Source: Catellatospora bangladeshensis (GTDB taxonomy: Bacteria; Actinomycetota; Actinomycetes; Mycobacteriales; Micromonosporaceae). From it: a stretch of 64,000 nucleotides of DNA. The first letter of the stretch is position 1. Every line of letters starts with the position of its first letter. Below are positions 1 to 7,786 of this stretch, one piece after another. The DNA is taken from the NCBI RefSeq assembly GCF_016862575.1, contig NZ_BONF01000016.1, forward strand, positions 186,001-250,000, given 5' to 3'. The translations under genes and the position numbers were made by a program. Below the pieces are notes generated by a model. The model saw only the letters and a list, made by a program, of their open reading frames with translations, had not been told where the DNA came from and made no database searches.

Positions 1-149
1 CCCAGGTGGCTCAGCACCTGCGACACGTCCCAGTCCGCCGCGCCCGACGGGCCGGTCAGCTCCTTCTCGCCGTAGCCGCGTACCGCGGCGGCCAGTTCGT
101 CGTGACCGGACCGCAGCGCGGCGATGACGGCGTCAGCGGAGTTGCTCAT
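1..149 (-). CDS. Mycothiol-dependent maleylpyruvate isomerase/DinB-like protein (N-terminal fragment)
   Basis: Only the first 49 codons lie in the window; the gene runs off the left edge. The protein begins MSNSADAVIAALRSGHDELA and continues with a WDVSQVLSHLG segment. That pattern, a first helix followed by a D/W-x-V-x-x-x-L-x-H-L helix carrying a metal-ligand His, is typical of the actinobacterial TIGR03083/maleylpyruvate isomerase N-terminal (DinB-fold) family, whose members use mycothiol. A purine-rich ribosome site (gaggagaa) lies about 6 bases before the ATG at 149. The exact substrate cannot be told from this fragment. Confidence 0.7.
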   Translation of the reverse strand, partial: MSNSADAVIAALRSGHDELAAAVRGYGEKELTGPSGAADWDVSQVLSHL

Positions 150-269
150 GAACGGTTCTCCTCGTGTACTCGGTCGTCGCCGGAGGTCAACCCGGCTCAC
201 CGGGCGGGCATTCCGGGTGCCGCGCCGGTCTCGGTCCACCGTGTCCGCCCGGCGGCCTACGATCGCCGC

Positions 270-641
270 ATGCGAGCCGAACTGCAGTGTGTCGTGCTGG
301 ACTGCCCCGAGCCGAAGGGACTCGCCGAGTTCTACCGGCGGCTGCTGGGCGGCGAGGTGGACCGGCCGGACCGGCGCTGGTCGCTGGACGCGGACTGGTC
401 GACGCTGCACACGCCGTCCGGCCTGGTGCTCGCGTTCCAGCGGGTCGCGGACCACCGCGCGCCGCGCTGGCCGGACCCGGCGCACCCGCAGCAGTTCCAC
501 CTCGACTTCGGCGTACCCGATCTGGACGCCGCGGAAACGGAGGTGCTCGCGGCCGGGGCCACCCTCCTCGACGCGGGCTCCCACGGCTGGCGCGTCTACG
601 CCGACCCCGCCGGCCACCCCTTCTGCCTCGTCCGCCACTGA
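270..641 (+). CDS. VOC (glyoxalase/bleomycin-resistance) family protein
   Basis: A 123-residue single-domain protein of the vicinal oxygen chelate fold. It starts with the beta-alpha pattern ELQCVVLDCPEPKGLAEFY, followed by a central HLDFGVPDLDAAETEVLAAG segment and a C-terminal YADPAGHPFCLV strand. These are hallmarks of the Glyoxalase_6-like subgroup common in actinomycetes. The HLDF histidine and the F-C-L-V end are in the usual positions. Substrate is unknown: members include isomerases, dioxygenases and drug-binding proteins. The gene diverges from the isomerase-like gene at the left edge and is followed by a long inverted repeat. The ATG at 270 was chosen because the family motif begins right after it. 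Confidence 0.82.
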   Translation: MRAELQCVVLDCPEPKGLAEFYRRLLGGEVDRPDRRWSLDADWSTLHTPSGLVLAFQRVADHRAPRWPDPAHPQQFHLDFGVPDLDAAETEVLAAGATLLDAGSHGWRVYADPAGHPFCLVRH

Positions 642-674
642 CCGCCCTGTCGTGCGGTGCCGTGCCGTGCGGTG

Positions 675-757
675 CCTTGATCATCCGACTTGCCTGGCAG
701 GCGGGCGTATCTTGACGCGGCTTTCGCCCATCTGCCAGGCAAGTCGGATGATCAAGG
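675..757. repeat. Inverted repeat family B, copy 1
   Basis: Perfect 26-base arms (675-700 and 732-757; each contains GATCATCCGACTTGCCTGGC or its complement) separated by a 31-base loop. A close copy lies at 54727-54805. It sits between the convergent VOC and MarR genes, so it may serve as a bidirectional terminator, but its repetition suggests a mobile miniature repeat. Confidence 0.85.
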
Positions 758-804
758 GGCCACGGGACGCAGGCCACGGGTCGGGCCGCAAGCGGTGAGC
801 GGGG

Positions 805-1299
805 TCAGCGGGTGACCGCTGCGGCGAGGGTGCGGAGGAGGTCGGCGAGGTGGCGGGCGTCGGCGGGGGAGAGGCGGCTGAGCGCCTCGCGCTGGACCTG
901 GAGGCCGACGGCGACGGCCCGGTCGATCAGCTCCCGCCCGGCGGGGGTGAGCTGGGCGCGCAGCGAGCGGCGGTCGGCCGGATCGGGGGTGCGCGCGATC
1001 AGCCCGGCCCGCTCCAGCTTGTCCAGCCGCCCGGTCATGCCGCCCGTGGTCAGCATCAGCGTGTCCGACAGCTGCTTGGGCGAGAGGTTGTACGGCTCCC
1101 CGGAGCGCCGCAGCGTGGCCAGCACGTCGAACTCGCCGCGTCCGATTCCGAGCCGCTGGTAGGCGGCCTCCATGCGGTCGCCGATGGCGGCGGCGACGCG
1201 GTAGACGCGGCCGAACACCTCCATCGGCAGCAGGTCGTCGAGGTCGGGGCGCTGCTCGCGCCACTGTTCGATGATCGCGTCCACGCCGTCGTTGGCCAT
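805..1299 (-). CDS. MarR family transcriptional regulator
   Basis: A 164-residue winged-helix regulator. The DNA-binding part shows the classic MarR series: LSPKQLSDTLMLTTGGMTGR (recognition helix), then LDKLERAGLIARTPDPADRRS, the wing with the D-x-R-x-x-x motif. Helices at both ends form the dimer interface. It is transcribed away from a cupin gene; the 78-base gap between them holds an AACTAGC/GCTAGTT inverted repeat. The likely role is repression of the cupin and DsbA-like genes and of itself, relieved by a small aromatic or oxidising ligand. The ligand is not predictable from sequence. Confidence 0.9.
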   Translation of the reverse strand: MANDGVDAIIEQWREQRPDLDDLLPMEVFGRVYRVAAAIGDRMEAAYQRLGIGRGEFDVLATLRRSGEPYNLSPKQLSDTLMLTTGGMTGRLDKLERAGLIARTPDPADRRSLRAQLTPAGRELIDRAVAVGLQVQREALSRLSPADARHLADLLRTLAAAVTR

Positions 1300-1313
1300 G
1301 GCGGCATGATACC

Positions 1314-1356
1314 TTGACGAAAACTAGCGTAGTGGTAAGTTATCAGTAAGCTAGTT
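1314..1356 (+). promoter_or_regulatory. Divergent promoter with probable MarR operator
   Basis: An inverted repeat AACTAGC (1322-1328) / GCTAGTT (1350-1356) lies between the divergent MarR and cupin genes. A TTGACG element (1314-1319) and TAAGTT (1336-1341), spaced 16 bases apart, could be the -35 and -10 of the cupin promoter, so a bound repressor would cover the -10. The gap is notably AT-richer than its surroundings. Confidence 0.5.
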
Positions 1357-1377
1357 GTCGGTGAGGGGAGCGGGGCC

Positions 1378-1854
1378 ATGACGTACACAGCCGAGTTCGG
1401 CGAGGTCAGCGGGGAGCTGCACCGGTCCGGCGAGGTGGAGCAGGCGGTGATGAGCTCCGGCTCGGTCGGCCGCTTCCTCGCCCCGGGCAGCGCCACCCGG
1501 GGCCGGTTCGGGCTCTACGAGTGGCGCATGCCGGCCCGCGCGGGCGGGGCGTCGGCGCACTTCCACCGCACCTTCTCCGAGTCGTTCTACGTCGTGTCCG
1601 GCACCGTGCGCCTCTACGACGGCGCGCGCTGGATCGACGGGCGGCCCGGGGACTTCCTGCACGTGCCCGAGGGCGGCGTGCACGGCTTCGGCAACGAGAG
1701 CGACGCCGAGGCGTCGATGCTCATCCTGTTCGCACCCGGCATCCCGCGCGAGACCTACTTCCGCGAGCTGGCCGAGATCTCCGCCACCGGACGGCAGCTG
1801 TCCGAGGAGGAGTGGACCGACCTGTTCGCCCGCCATGATCAGTACCGTGCCTGA
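1378..1854 (+). CDS. Cupin domain protein
   Basis: A 158-residue single cupin. Motif 1 is visible as HFHRTFSESFYVVSGTVRLYDG and motif 2 as PGDFLHVPEGGVHGFGN, with the metal-ligand residues H-x-H, E and the later H all present. An acidic C-terminal helix follows. The role is unknown; such proteins bind small ligands or act as isomerases and dioxygenases. It is probably co-transcribed with the DsbA-like gene 10 bases downstream and controlled by the divergent MarR protein. Confidence 0.85.
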   Translation: MTYTAEFGEVSGELHRSGEVEQAVMSSGSVGRFLAPGSATRGRFGLYEWRMPARAGGASAHFHRTFSESFYVVSGTVRLYDGARWIDGRPGDFLHVPEGGVHGFGNESDAEASMLILFAPGIPRETYFRELAEISATGRQLSEEEWTDLFARHDQYRA

Positions 1855-1864
1855 AGGAGCCCCT

Positions 1865-2482
1865 GTGACGACGTACGCCGACATGTGGTTCGACCCGAAG
1901 TGCCCCTGGGCCTGGAACACCTCCCGCTGGTTGCTGGAGGTGGAGCGGGTGCGCGACGTGCGGGTCCGCTTCCACGTGATGAGCCTGTGGCTGCTCAACC
2001 GCGACCGCGAGGTCGACGCCTGGTATCGCGGCTGGCTGGCCGACACCCTCGGCCCGGTCCGGGTGGTCACCGCCGTGCGGCAGAAGTTCGGCGACGAGGT
2101 GGTGCGCGACCTCTACACCGCGCTCGGCGACCGCATCCACGGCGAGAAGACCCCGATCGGCCCCGGCCTGTACACCGCCGCCCTGGCCGCCCTCGGCCTG
2201 CCCACGGACCTGGCGGGCGCCGCCGACGTCGCCGACCACGACGAGGCGCTGCGCGAGAGCCACGAGGCGGGCCTGCGCCCCGTCGGCGAGGACCTCGGCA
2301 CCCCGGCCATCCACATCCCCGGCCCGGACGGCACCGTCAACGCCTTCTTCGGCCCCGTCGTCACCCCCGTGCCCCGAGGCGAGGCGGCCGGCCGCCTCTG
2401 GGACGGCGTCCTGCTCGTCTCCGGCACCCCCGGCTTCTACGAACTCAAGCGCGGCAACCGCCCCCGCCCCCAGACCGACTGA
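1865..2482 (+). CDS. DsbA-family mycothiol-dependent nitroreductase-like protein
   Basis: A 205-residue thioredoxin-fold protein. The active-site segment DPKCPWAWNTSRWLLEV, plus FHVMSLWLLN, GDRIHGEK, ALRESHEAGLRPVGEDLGTP and a C-terminal FYELKR, match the mycobacterial Rv2466c type, an oxidoreductase that uses mycothiol to reduce nitro-compounds. It has one catalytic Cys followed by P-W and Ala where Rv2466c-type and DsbA proteins vary. The GTG start at 1865 is preceded by aaggag. With the cupin it forms a probable two-gene operon behind a MarR regulator, suggesting xenobiotic or redox stress response. Confidence 0.85.
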   Translation: MTTYADMWFDPKCPWAWNTSRWLLEVERVRDVRVRFHVMSLWLLNRDREVDAWYRGWLADTLGPVRVVTAVRQKFGDEVVRDLYTALGDRIHGEKTPIGPGLYTAALAALGLPTDLAGAADVADHDEALRESHEAGLRPVGEDLGTPAIHIPGPDGTVNAFFGPVVTPVPRGEAAGRLWDGVLLVSGTPGFYELKRGNRPRPQTD

Positions 2483-2488
2483 CAGCGA

Positions 2489-2514
2489 CGGGCGCCCTCG
2501 CCAGAGGGCGCCCG
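2489..2514 (+). terminator. Intrinsic terminator after DsbA-like gene
   Basis: Perfect 11-base arms CGGGCGCCCTC / GAGGGCGCCCG with a 4-base loop, followed by TTCCTGT. It separates two convergent genes and may work in both directions. Confidence 0.75.
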
Positions 2515-2520
2515 TTCCTG

Positions 2521-2667
2521 TCAGTAGTCCTCGTCGTCGTCGAAGGGCTCGTAGTCGGGGGTGCGGCTGAGGTCGATGGTGTCGTCGGCGGAGGCGACGA
2601 AGTCCTCCAGCTCCTCGTCGTCGAGGAACGACGGGTCGCCGGTTCCGGCGTGCTGCGGTTCGCTCAC
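2521..2667 (-). CDS. Small acidic protein of unknown function
   Basis: A 48-residue reading frame from GTG 2667 to TGA 2521, rich in Asp and Glu: it contains DPSFLDDEELEDFVASADD and ends in PFDDDEDY. No family is recognised. The strong acidic bias, lack of Lys, and position directly behind a convergent terminator suggest a real small gene rather than noise. In-frame GTG codons at 2682 and 2688 are alternative starts; none has a good ribosome site. Moderate confidence only. Confidence 0.45.
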   Translation of the reverse strand: MSEPQHAGTGDPSFLDDEELEDFVASADDTIDLSRTPDYEPFDDDEDY

Positions 2668-2766
2668 GGTACGGCCCTGCACTTTCACGGTCAGTGAACA
2701 GTGATGACGATTCGATTAGAGACCTGTACGGCCGCCGGGGCGGGATGACACACCGGCGGGCAGCTG

Positions 2767-3315
2767 TCAGCCGGCCGGGGCGGAGACCTCGCGGTCGACG
2801 GTGTTCAGCTCGCCGATGTGGGCCAGGATCACGTCGTCGGCGTCGCGCGCCAGGTTCTTGACCCGCTCGTCGTAGCCGTAGTTCAGCTCCAGGTCGATGC
2901 CGTTGTAGAGCTGTCCCTGCTGCTCGATCTGCTTGGTGATCCACAGCTGGTCGAACGCGTCCCCGGCCGGCGCGGCCGCCAGCACCTTCAGCTGGTCCTG
3001 CTCCGGGCCGTCGAGCTGGTCGGTCAGGGGCACCTTGAGCTGCTGCGCCAGCGTTCTCAGCTCGGCGTCGAGGCGGGTGTGGTCGTCCACGAAGGTCTGG
3101 CCGAGGCGGCGTACGTCCTCGTTGGTGCCGCGCTGGGCGGCCAGCTTGCCCGCGGCGATCGCGTAGAGATTGCCCTGATGGGTGGCGATCAGGTACGACA
3201 CGTCGCGCGGGGACGGGGCCGCCGCGGCGGGCGCGGCCCAGGCGAGCGCGAGCAGCGCCGCCAGCGCCCCCGCCAGTGCGCGCAGTGCGCTCATGTTCCG
3301 GTGCTTGTCCGCCAT
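2767..3315 (-). CDS. Secreted DUF4142 protein
   Basis: A 182-residue exported protein. A positively charged start is followed by a hydrophobic Ala/Leu segment ending in AAPAAAAPS, a Sec signal peptide. The rest is helical DUF4142, a ferritin-like four-helix bundle: DVSYLIATHQGNLYAIAAGK, FVDDHTRLDAELRTLAQQL and a last helix with ITKQIEQQGQLYNGIDLEL. The start at 3315 has a gaggagg site at good distance; ATG 3318 is equally possible. Family function is unknown, with links to envelope stress. It ends at TGA with no downstream partner on the same strand and diverges from the hemerythrin gene. Confidence 0.85.
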   Translation of the reverse strand: MADKHRNMSALRALAGALAALLALAWAAPAAAAPSPRDVSYLIATHQGNLYAIAAGKLAAQRGTNEDVRRLGQTFVDDHTRLDAELRTLAQQLKVPLTDQLDGPEQDQLKVLAAAPAGDAFDQLWITKQIEQQGQLYNGIDLELNYGYDERVKNLARDADDVILAHIGELNTVDREVSAPAG

Positions 3316-3530
3316 CATGCGCCTCCTCGGGCCCAGGTGGCGGCCGCGCCGCGAAACCGGCCGGCACGCGCCGCCTGCGGCAGGTGTGTTACCCCCGATC
3401 GCCCCGCGGCATTCGCGTGTCGCGCGGCGACCACGAAATTTCACCTACTTCGCGGTAACTGCCGGTTTCGGGTGCCCGGCCGCGCCGGGTGGGGAAACCT
3501 GGACCGGGAGGTCACAGCAAAGGGGGAACG

Positions 3531-4409
3531 ATGACCGAGCAGAACAAGGGCCGCCGGACGGGTGCGACGGGCGGCATCGCCGTCGCGACCGAGCAGGACA
3601 TCGCCGCGATGAGCGCCGTCCAGCTACGCGGCTGGCTGACCGAGCACGGCGTCACCGGCGTCTCGGGCATGCGCAAGGAGGAGCTGGTCAAGACGGCCGT
3701 GAAGACGCTGCGCTCGGAGCAGAGCGGCGCCACGGGGACCGCGTCGCGCAAGATCGCCGCCGAGCCCGGCGCCACCGCGAAGAAGAGCACCATCAGCGGC
3801 ACGACCGCCGCCGGGTCCGGTACGGCCGCGCGCCCGGCCAAGAGCGTCAGCGGTACGGCGCAGCCGCGCGCGGAATCGATCCCGGAGACCGGCGAGGACG
3901 TCATCGACCTGCTGCTGTCCCACCACGACCAGATCAAGATGATGTTCGGCGAGATGGGCCGGCTGCGCGGCGAGCACCGGCAGGAGATCTGGGCGCAGCT
4001 GTGCCGCCTCCTGGTCATCCACGAGAGCATCGAGCAGCAGCTCGTGCACCCGCTGGCGCAGCGGCGGCTGCCCGACGGCGACGAGGTGATCGCGGCCCGG
4101 CTCGACGAGGAGCAGCGGGCCACCCAGGAGCTCGCCGAGCTGTGGGACATGGGCGTCGACGACCCGCGCTTCGCGGAGCGGTTCGCGGTGCTGCGCGACG
4201 ACGTCACCGAGCACGCCGAGCTGGAGGAGGCCGAGGAGTTCGGCTGGCTGCGCGAGAACGTGCCGCCGGACCAGCTGATGGGCCTGGCGGCGGCGGCACG
4301 CGCGGCGGACCGGATCGTGCCGCCCGGTGACATGCGCTCGGCCGAGCCGCTGCGTATCGCCGACCGGGTGCGTGACGCGCTGCGCAGCGCCGGCGGCGGC
4401 GCGTCCTGA
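3531..4409 (+). CDS. SAP-like domain/hemerythrin HHE domain protein
   Basis: A 292-residue cytosolic protein in three parts. Residues about 22-60 (MSAVQLRGWLTEHGVTGVSG followed by RKEELVKTAVKTL) look like a SAP/Rho-N helix-extension-helix nucleic-acid-binding motif. Residues 65-125 form an Ala/Ser/Thr-rich linker. Residues about 130-250 form a hemerythrin-like bundle with iron-ligand His and Glu in LLLSHHDQIKMMF, HESIEQQLVHPLAQ and VTEHAELEEAEEF. The DNA/RNA-binding part joined to a di-iron O2/redox sensor suggests a nucleic-acid-associated redox or oxygen response; this is inferred. The ATG at 3531 follows aaaggggga. A strong terminator follows. Confidence 0.83.
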   Translation: MTEQNKGRRTGATGGIAVATEQDIAAMSAVQLRGWLTEHGVTGVSGMRKEELVKTAVKTLRSEQSGATGTASRKIAAEPGATAKKSTISGTTAAGSGTAARPAKSVSGTAQPRAESIPETGEDVIDLLLSHHDQIKMMFGEMGRLRGEHRQEIWAQLCRLLVIHESIEQQLVHPLAQRRLPDGDEVIAARLDEEQRATQELAELWDMGVDDPRFAERFAVLRDDVTEHAELEEAEEFGWLRENVPPDQLMGLAAAARAADRIVPPGDMRSAEPLRIADRVRDALRSAGGGAS

Positions 4410-4421
4410 CCGGCGCAGCAC

Positions 4422-4454
4422 AGAGGGGCCGTGCCCGGCGGGCGCGGCCCCTCT
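4422..4454 (+). terminator. Intrinsic terminator after hemerythrin gene
   Basis: AGAGGGGCC (4422-4430) pairs with GGCCCCTCT (4446-4454), with further pairing inside the loop, followed by TTCG. It isolates the hemerythrin gene from the GH92 gene. Confidence 0.7.
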
Positions 4455-4507
4455 TCGTGCCCACGCCAAGTCATTGACATTCTTAAGTAAAGAGGCTTGT
4501 CTGTTTC

Positions 4508-4521
4508 TGACAACGTTGTCT
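4508..4521 (+). promoter_or_regulatory. LacI-family operator upstream of GH92
   Basis: TGACAACGTTGTCT with a perfect 12-base palindromic core (4509-4520), 23 bases before the GH92 ATG. The same core occurs at 61283-61294 in the gap between a ROK kinase and a LacI-family regulator, so that regulator probably controls this gene too. A TTGACA-like element (ttgacattc, near 4474) lies upstream, so a bound repressor would block transcription start or elongation. Confidence 0.75.
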
Positions 4522-4543
4522 CCGTCCCCCGAGGAGAACAGGC

Positions 4544-7500
4544 ATGTCCCGTCCCCGACGCTCGCTCGCGCTGCTCACCGCCGTCGGCCTCGTCACCGCG
4601 GCGGTCGCCGTGGGCCTCGCCGCTCCCGCGCACGCGGCCGACCTCAACCTCACCCCGCACGTCAACCCGTTCATCGGCACCGACGACAGCAACTCGCCCA
4701 ACCCGGTGCCCGGCGGCGCCGGCGGCAGCACGGTCCCCGGCCCGGTGCTGCCGTTCGGCATGGTGCAGTTCAGCCCGGACACGCCGACCGCCTCGCCGTC
4801 GGGCTACCGCTACGCCGACACGCAGATCCAGGAGTTCAGCCTCACCCACTTCAACGGGGCGGGCTGCTCGAACAACGAGGACCTCGGCATCCTGCCGATC
4901 ACCGGCGCGCTGGGCAGCTCACCCGGCACGGCCTGGACCAACTACCAGGCCACGCAGGTCAAGGGCAGTGAGGTGGCGCAGGCGGGCTACTACAAGGCGG
5001 TGCTGTCGACGTACGGCAACACCGTCGCGGAGCTGACCGCGACCACCCGCACCGGGCAGCTGCGGTTGACCTACCCGGCCACCACCAGCGCCCGGGTGCT
5101 CATCAACACGAGCCGCAGCGCGACCGGCAGCCGCAGCGGCTCGATCTCCATCAGCGGCGCCAACGTCACCGGCCAGGTCACCGCGGGCGGCTTCTGCGGC
5201 TCGTCGAAGACCTACCAGATCTACTTCGCGATGCTCTTCGATCGCAGCCCGACCGGGGTCGGCACCTGGAACGGCGGCACGATCTCGGCCGGGTCGACCG
5301 GCACCAGCGGGGTCAACACCGGCGGCTACCTGACCTTCGACACCAGCTCCAACGCGGTGGTGCAGGTCAAGACGGCGATCTCGTTCGTGAGCGTGGCAAA
5401 CGCGCAGGCCAATCTGACCGCGGAGAATCCCGGCTGGGACTTCACCGGCGTACGCAACGCGGCGAACAGCGCCTGGAACAGCATCCTGAACCGGGTGCAG
5501 GCCACCGGCGGCAGCGCCACCGACCTGCAGAAGTTCTACACGGCGCTCTACCACGTGCTGCAGAACCCGAACATCGCCAGCGACGTCAACGGGCAGTACC
5601 GCGGCTTCGACAACGCGGTGCACACCGCGCCGCACCCGGTGTACCAGAACTACTCCGGCTGGGACATCTACCGCTCGTGGGCCTCGCTGGTCGCGCTGAT
5701 CGCGCCCGCCGAGGCGAGCGACATCGCGAAGTCCATGGTGCTCGACGGCCAGCAGGGCGGCCTGCTGCCCAAGTGGTCGCAGCAGAACCAGGAGGACTTC
5801 ATCATGTCCGGCGACCCGGGCCCGATCGTGGTCGCCAGCCTGTACGCGTTCGGCGCGCGCTCGTTCGACACCGCCGCCGCGCTGGCCCTGATGCACGCCA
5901 GCTCGAACGGCGGCACCGCTCAGGGCAGCGCCATCCGCGGCCGCCAGGGCGAGTACGTCAGCCAGCACTTCATCGACGAGGACCCGTCCGACTCGCTGGA
6001 GTACTCGGCGTCCGACTTCGCCGTGGCGCAGTTCGCGCAGGCGCTGGGGGACTCGGCGAAGTACAGCACCTACATGCAGCGGGCGCAGTGGTGGGCGAAC
6101 GTGTTCAGCCCCGAGTCGCAGTACATCCACCGGCGCAACGCCGACAACAGCTGGACCTGGCCGCTGGTCCCGGCGAGCAGCTCCGGCTACATCGAGGGCA
6201 ACGCCTCGCAGTACACCTGGATGGTCACCTACAACTTCGCGAGCCTGATCGCGCTGATGGGCGGCCCGCAGACGGCGGCGCAGCGGCTGGACCACCACTT
6301 CACGCAGCTCAACGGCGGCCTGACCCAGCCCTACTTCTACATCGGCAACGAGCCCGAGCACGGCGTGCCGTGGGCCTACCACTACGCGCAGAAGCCCGCG
6401 GGCACCAGCGCGGCGGTGCGCCGGGTGATGAACGAGTCGTTCACCAGCGGCTCGGGCGGCCTGCCCGGCAACGACGACCTGGGCGCCACCAGCGCCTGGT
6501 ACGTCTGGGCGGCGCTGGGCATGTACCCGCCCACCCCGGGCGCGGACGTGCTGGCGCTGCACGGGCCGCTGTTCCCGTCGATCCTGATCCAGCGCGCGGC
6601 GGGCAACATCCAGATCAACGCCACCGGCGCGGGCCCGTCCGCCCAGTACGTGCAGTCGTTCGCCCGCAACGGCACCGCGACCAGCCGCAACTGGCTGCGC
6701 TACCCGGACCTCGCGGCCGGGGCGACGCTGAGCTACACGATGGGGTCGAGCCCCAGCTCGTGGGGCACCGGCGCGGCGGACGTGCCACCGTCGTACAACG
6801 ACGGCTGGACCGCGCCCGCCGCCGCGCCGAACCTCGGCACCAACCTGGCCGCGGGCAAGGCGGCGACCGGGTCGGCCGCCTGCGGCACGGCCGAGTCGGC
6901 GGACAAGGCCGTCGACGGCTCGCTGTCCAACAACAGCAAGTTCTGCACCAGCGCGGCGACCAAGTTCCTCCAGGTCGACCTCGGCGGCAACCAGAACGTC
7001 ACCTCGTTCGTGGTCAAGCACGCGGCGCTGGGCGGGGAGTCCAGCGGCTGGAACACCGGCGCGTTCAACATCCAGACCAGCACCGACGGCAGCACCTGGA
7101 TCACGCGCGCGTCGGTCTCGGGCAACCGCACCAGCCGCACCTACCACCCGATCGCCGCGGCGACGGCCCGCTACCTGCGGCTGAACATCACCACCCCGGC
7201 CAACGACGGCAACACCGCCGCCCGGATCTACGAGTTCGAGGCGTACGGCGGCACCGCCGGCCCGGTCAACGCCGCGGTCGGCAAGGCGGCCACCGCCGAC
7301 TCGTCCTGCAACGCGAACGAGAGCCCGGCGAAGGCGGTCAACGGCAGCTGGACCGGCGGCACCACCGACAAGTGGTGCTCGCTGGGCGCGAGCAAGTGGT
7401 GGCAGGTCGACCTGGGCACGAGCTTGCCGATCAGCTCGGTCACGGTGCGCCACGCCGGGGCGGGCGGCGAGAACACCGCCTGGAACACCCGCGACTTCAC

Positions 7501-7681
7501 GCTCCAGGTGTCCGCCAACGGCACGAGCTGGACCACGGTCGCCACCATCACCGGCAACACGGCGAGCACCACCACGCACCCGATCTCCGCGAGCGCGCGC
7601 TACGTGCGCCTCAACATCAGCGCCCCGACCTCGACCACGGACGCCGCGGCGCGTATCTACGAGGTGGAGGTGTACTCCTGA
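4544..7681 (+). CDS. Secreted GH92 alpha-mannosidase with two F5/8C domains
   Basis: A 1045-residue exported enzyme. Residues 1-31 are a Sec signal peptide ending in APAHA. The GH92 catalytic part (about 35-740) carries family blocks: FIGTDDSNSPNPVPGG, the GWDIYRSWASLVALIAP block, EGNASQYTWMV, GNEPEHGVPWAYHYAQ and GNDDLGATSAWYVWAALGMY. GH92 enzymes are calcium-dependent exo-alpha-mannosidases, mostly alpha-1,2. Two tandem discoidin (F5/8C, CBM32-like) domains follow at about 766-904 and 907-1045, each with a VDLG and a YLRLNI/YVRLNI strand, probably binding glycans. A gaggaga site precedes the ATG. The operator at 4508 suggests induction by mannose-type sugars through the LacI protein at 61342. 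It stands alone with terminators on both sides. Confidence 0.93.
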   Translation: MSRPRRSLALLTAVGLVTAAVAVGLAAPAHAADLNLTPHVNPFIGTDDSNSPNPVPGGAGGSTVPGPVLPFGMVQFSPDTPTASPSGYRYADTQIQEFSLTHFNGAGCSNNEDLGILPITGALGSSPGTAWTNYQATQVKGSEVAQAGYYKAVLSTYGNTVAELTATTRTGQLRLTYPATTSARVLINTSRSATGSRSGSISISGANVTGQVTAGGFCGSSKTYQIYFAMLFDRSPTGVGTWNGGTISAGSTGTSGVNTGGYLTFDTSSNAVVQVKTAISFVSVANAQANLTAENPGWDFTGVRNAANSAWNSILNRVQATGGSATDLQKFYTALYHVLQNPNIASDVNGQYRGFDNAVHTAPHPVYQNYSGWDIYRSWASLVALIAPAEASDIAKSMVLDGQQGGLLPKWSQQNQEDFIMSGDPGPIVVASLYAFGARSFDTAAALALMHASSNGGTAQGSAIRGRQGEYVSQHFIDEDPSDSLEYSASDFAVAQFAQALGDSAKYSTYMQRAQWWANVFSPESQYIHRRNADNSWTWPLVPASSSGYIEGNASQYTWMVTYNFASLIALMGGPQTAAQRLDHHFTQLNGGLTQPYFYIGNEPEHGVPWAYHYAQKPAGTSAAVRRVMNESFTSGSGGLPGNDDLGATSAWYVWAALGMYPPTPGADVLALHGPLFPSILIQRAAGNIQINATGAGPSAQYVQSFARNGTATSRNWLRYPDLAAGATLSYTMGSSPSSWGTGAADVPPSYNDGWTAPAAAPNLGTNLAAGKAATGSAACGTAESADKAVDGSLSNNSKFCTSAATKFLQVDLGGNQNVTSFVVKHAALGGESSGWNTGAFNIQTSTDGSTWITRASVSGNRTSRTYHPIAAATARYLRLNITTPANDGNTAARIYEFEAYGGTAGPVNAAVGKAATADSSCNANESPAKAVNGSWTGGTTDKWCSLGASKWWQVDLGTSLPISSVTVRHAGAGGENTAWNTRDFTLQVSANGTSWTTVATITGNTASTTTHPISASARYVRLNISAPTSTTDAAARIYEVEVYS

Positions 7682-7690
7682 GCAGCTGAC

Positions 7691-7719
7691 GCGGGGCCGG
7701 CCAAGACAGCCGGCCCCGC
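7691..7719 (+). terminator. Intrinsic terminator after GH92
   Basis: GCGGGGCCGGC (7691-7701) pairs perfectly with GCCGGCCCCGC (7709-7719) around a 7-base loop, followed by TTT. Confidence 0.85.
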
Positions 7720-7778
7720 TTTGCTCTGCACACGAATACGCACCGCCGACGTGTCGCGTATTTGTGTGCAGAGCAAAG
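7719..7778. repeat. Long inverted repeat between convergent genes
   Basis: The 23-base arms begin CTTTGCTCTGCACACGAATA on the left and match the complement on the right with one mismatch. It directly abuts the GH92 terminator and lies 8 bases from the stop of the convergent NlpC/P60 gene, so it probably terminates transcription from that side. No second copy was seen in this window. Confidence 0.8.
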
Positions 7779-7786
7779 GCGCCAGG

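Noticed and set aside
4919-7579. A very long open frame on the strand opposite the GH92 gene
   Set aside because: Translation is Arg/Ala/Val-rich without any domain, and it mirrors the codon-position GC bias of GH92. It is a shadow.
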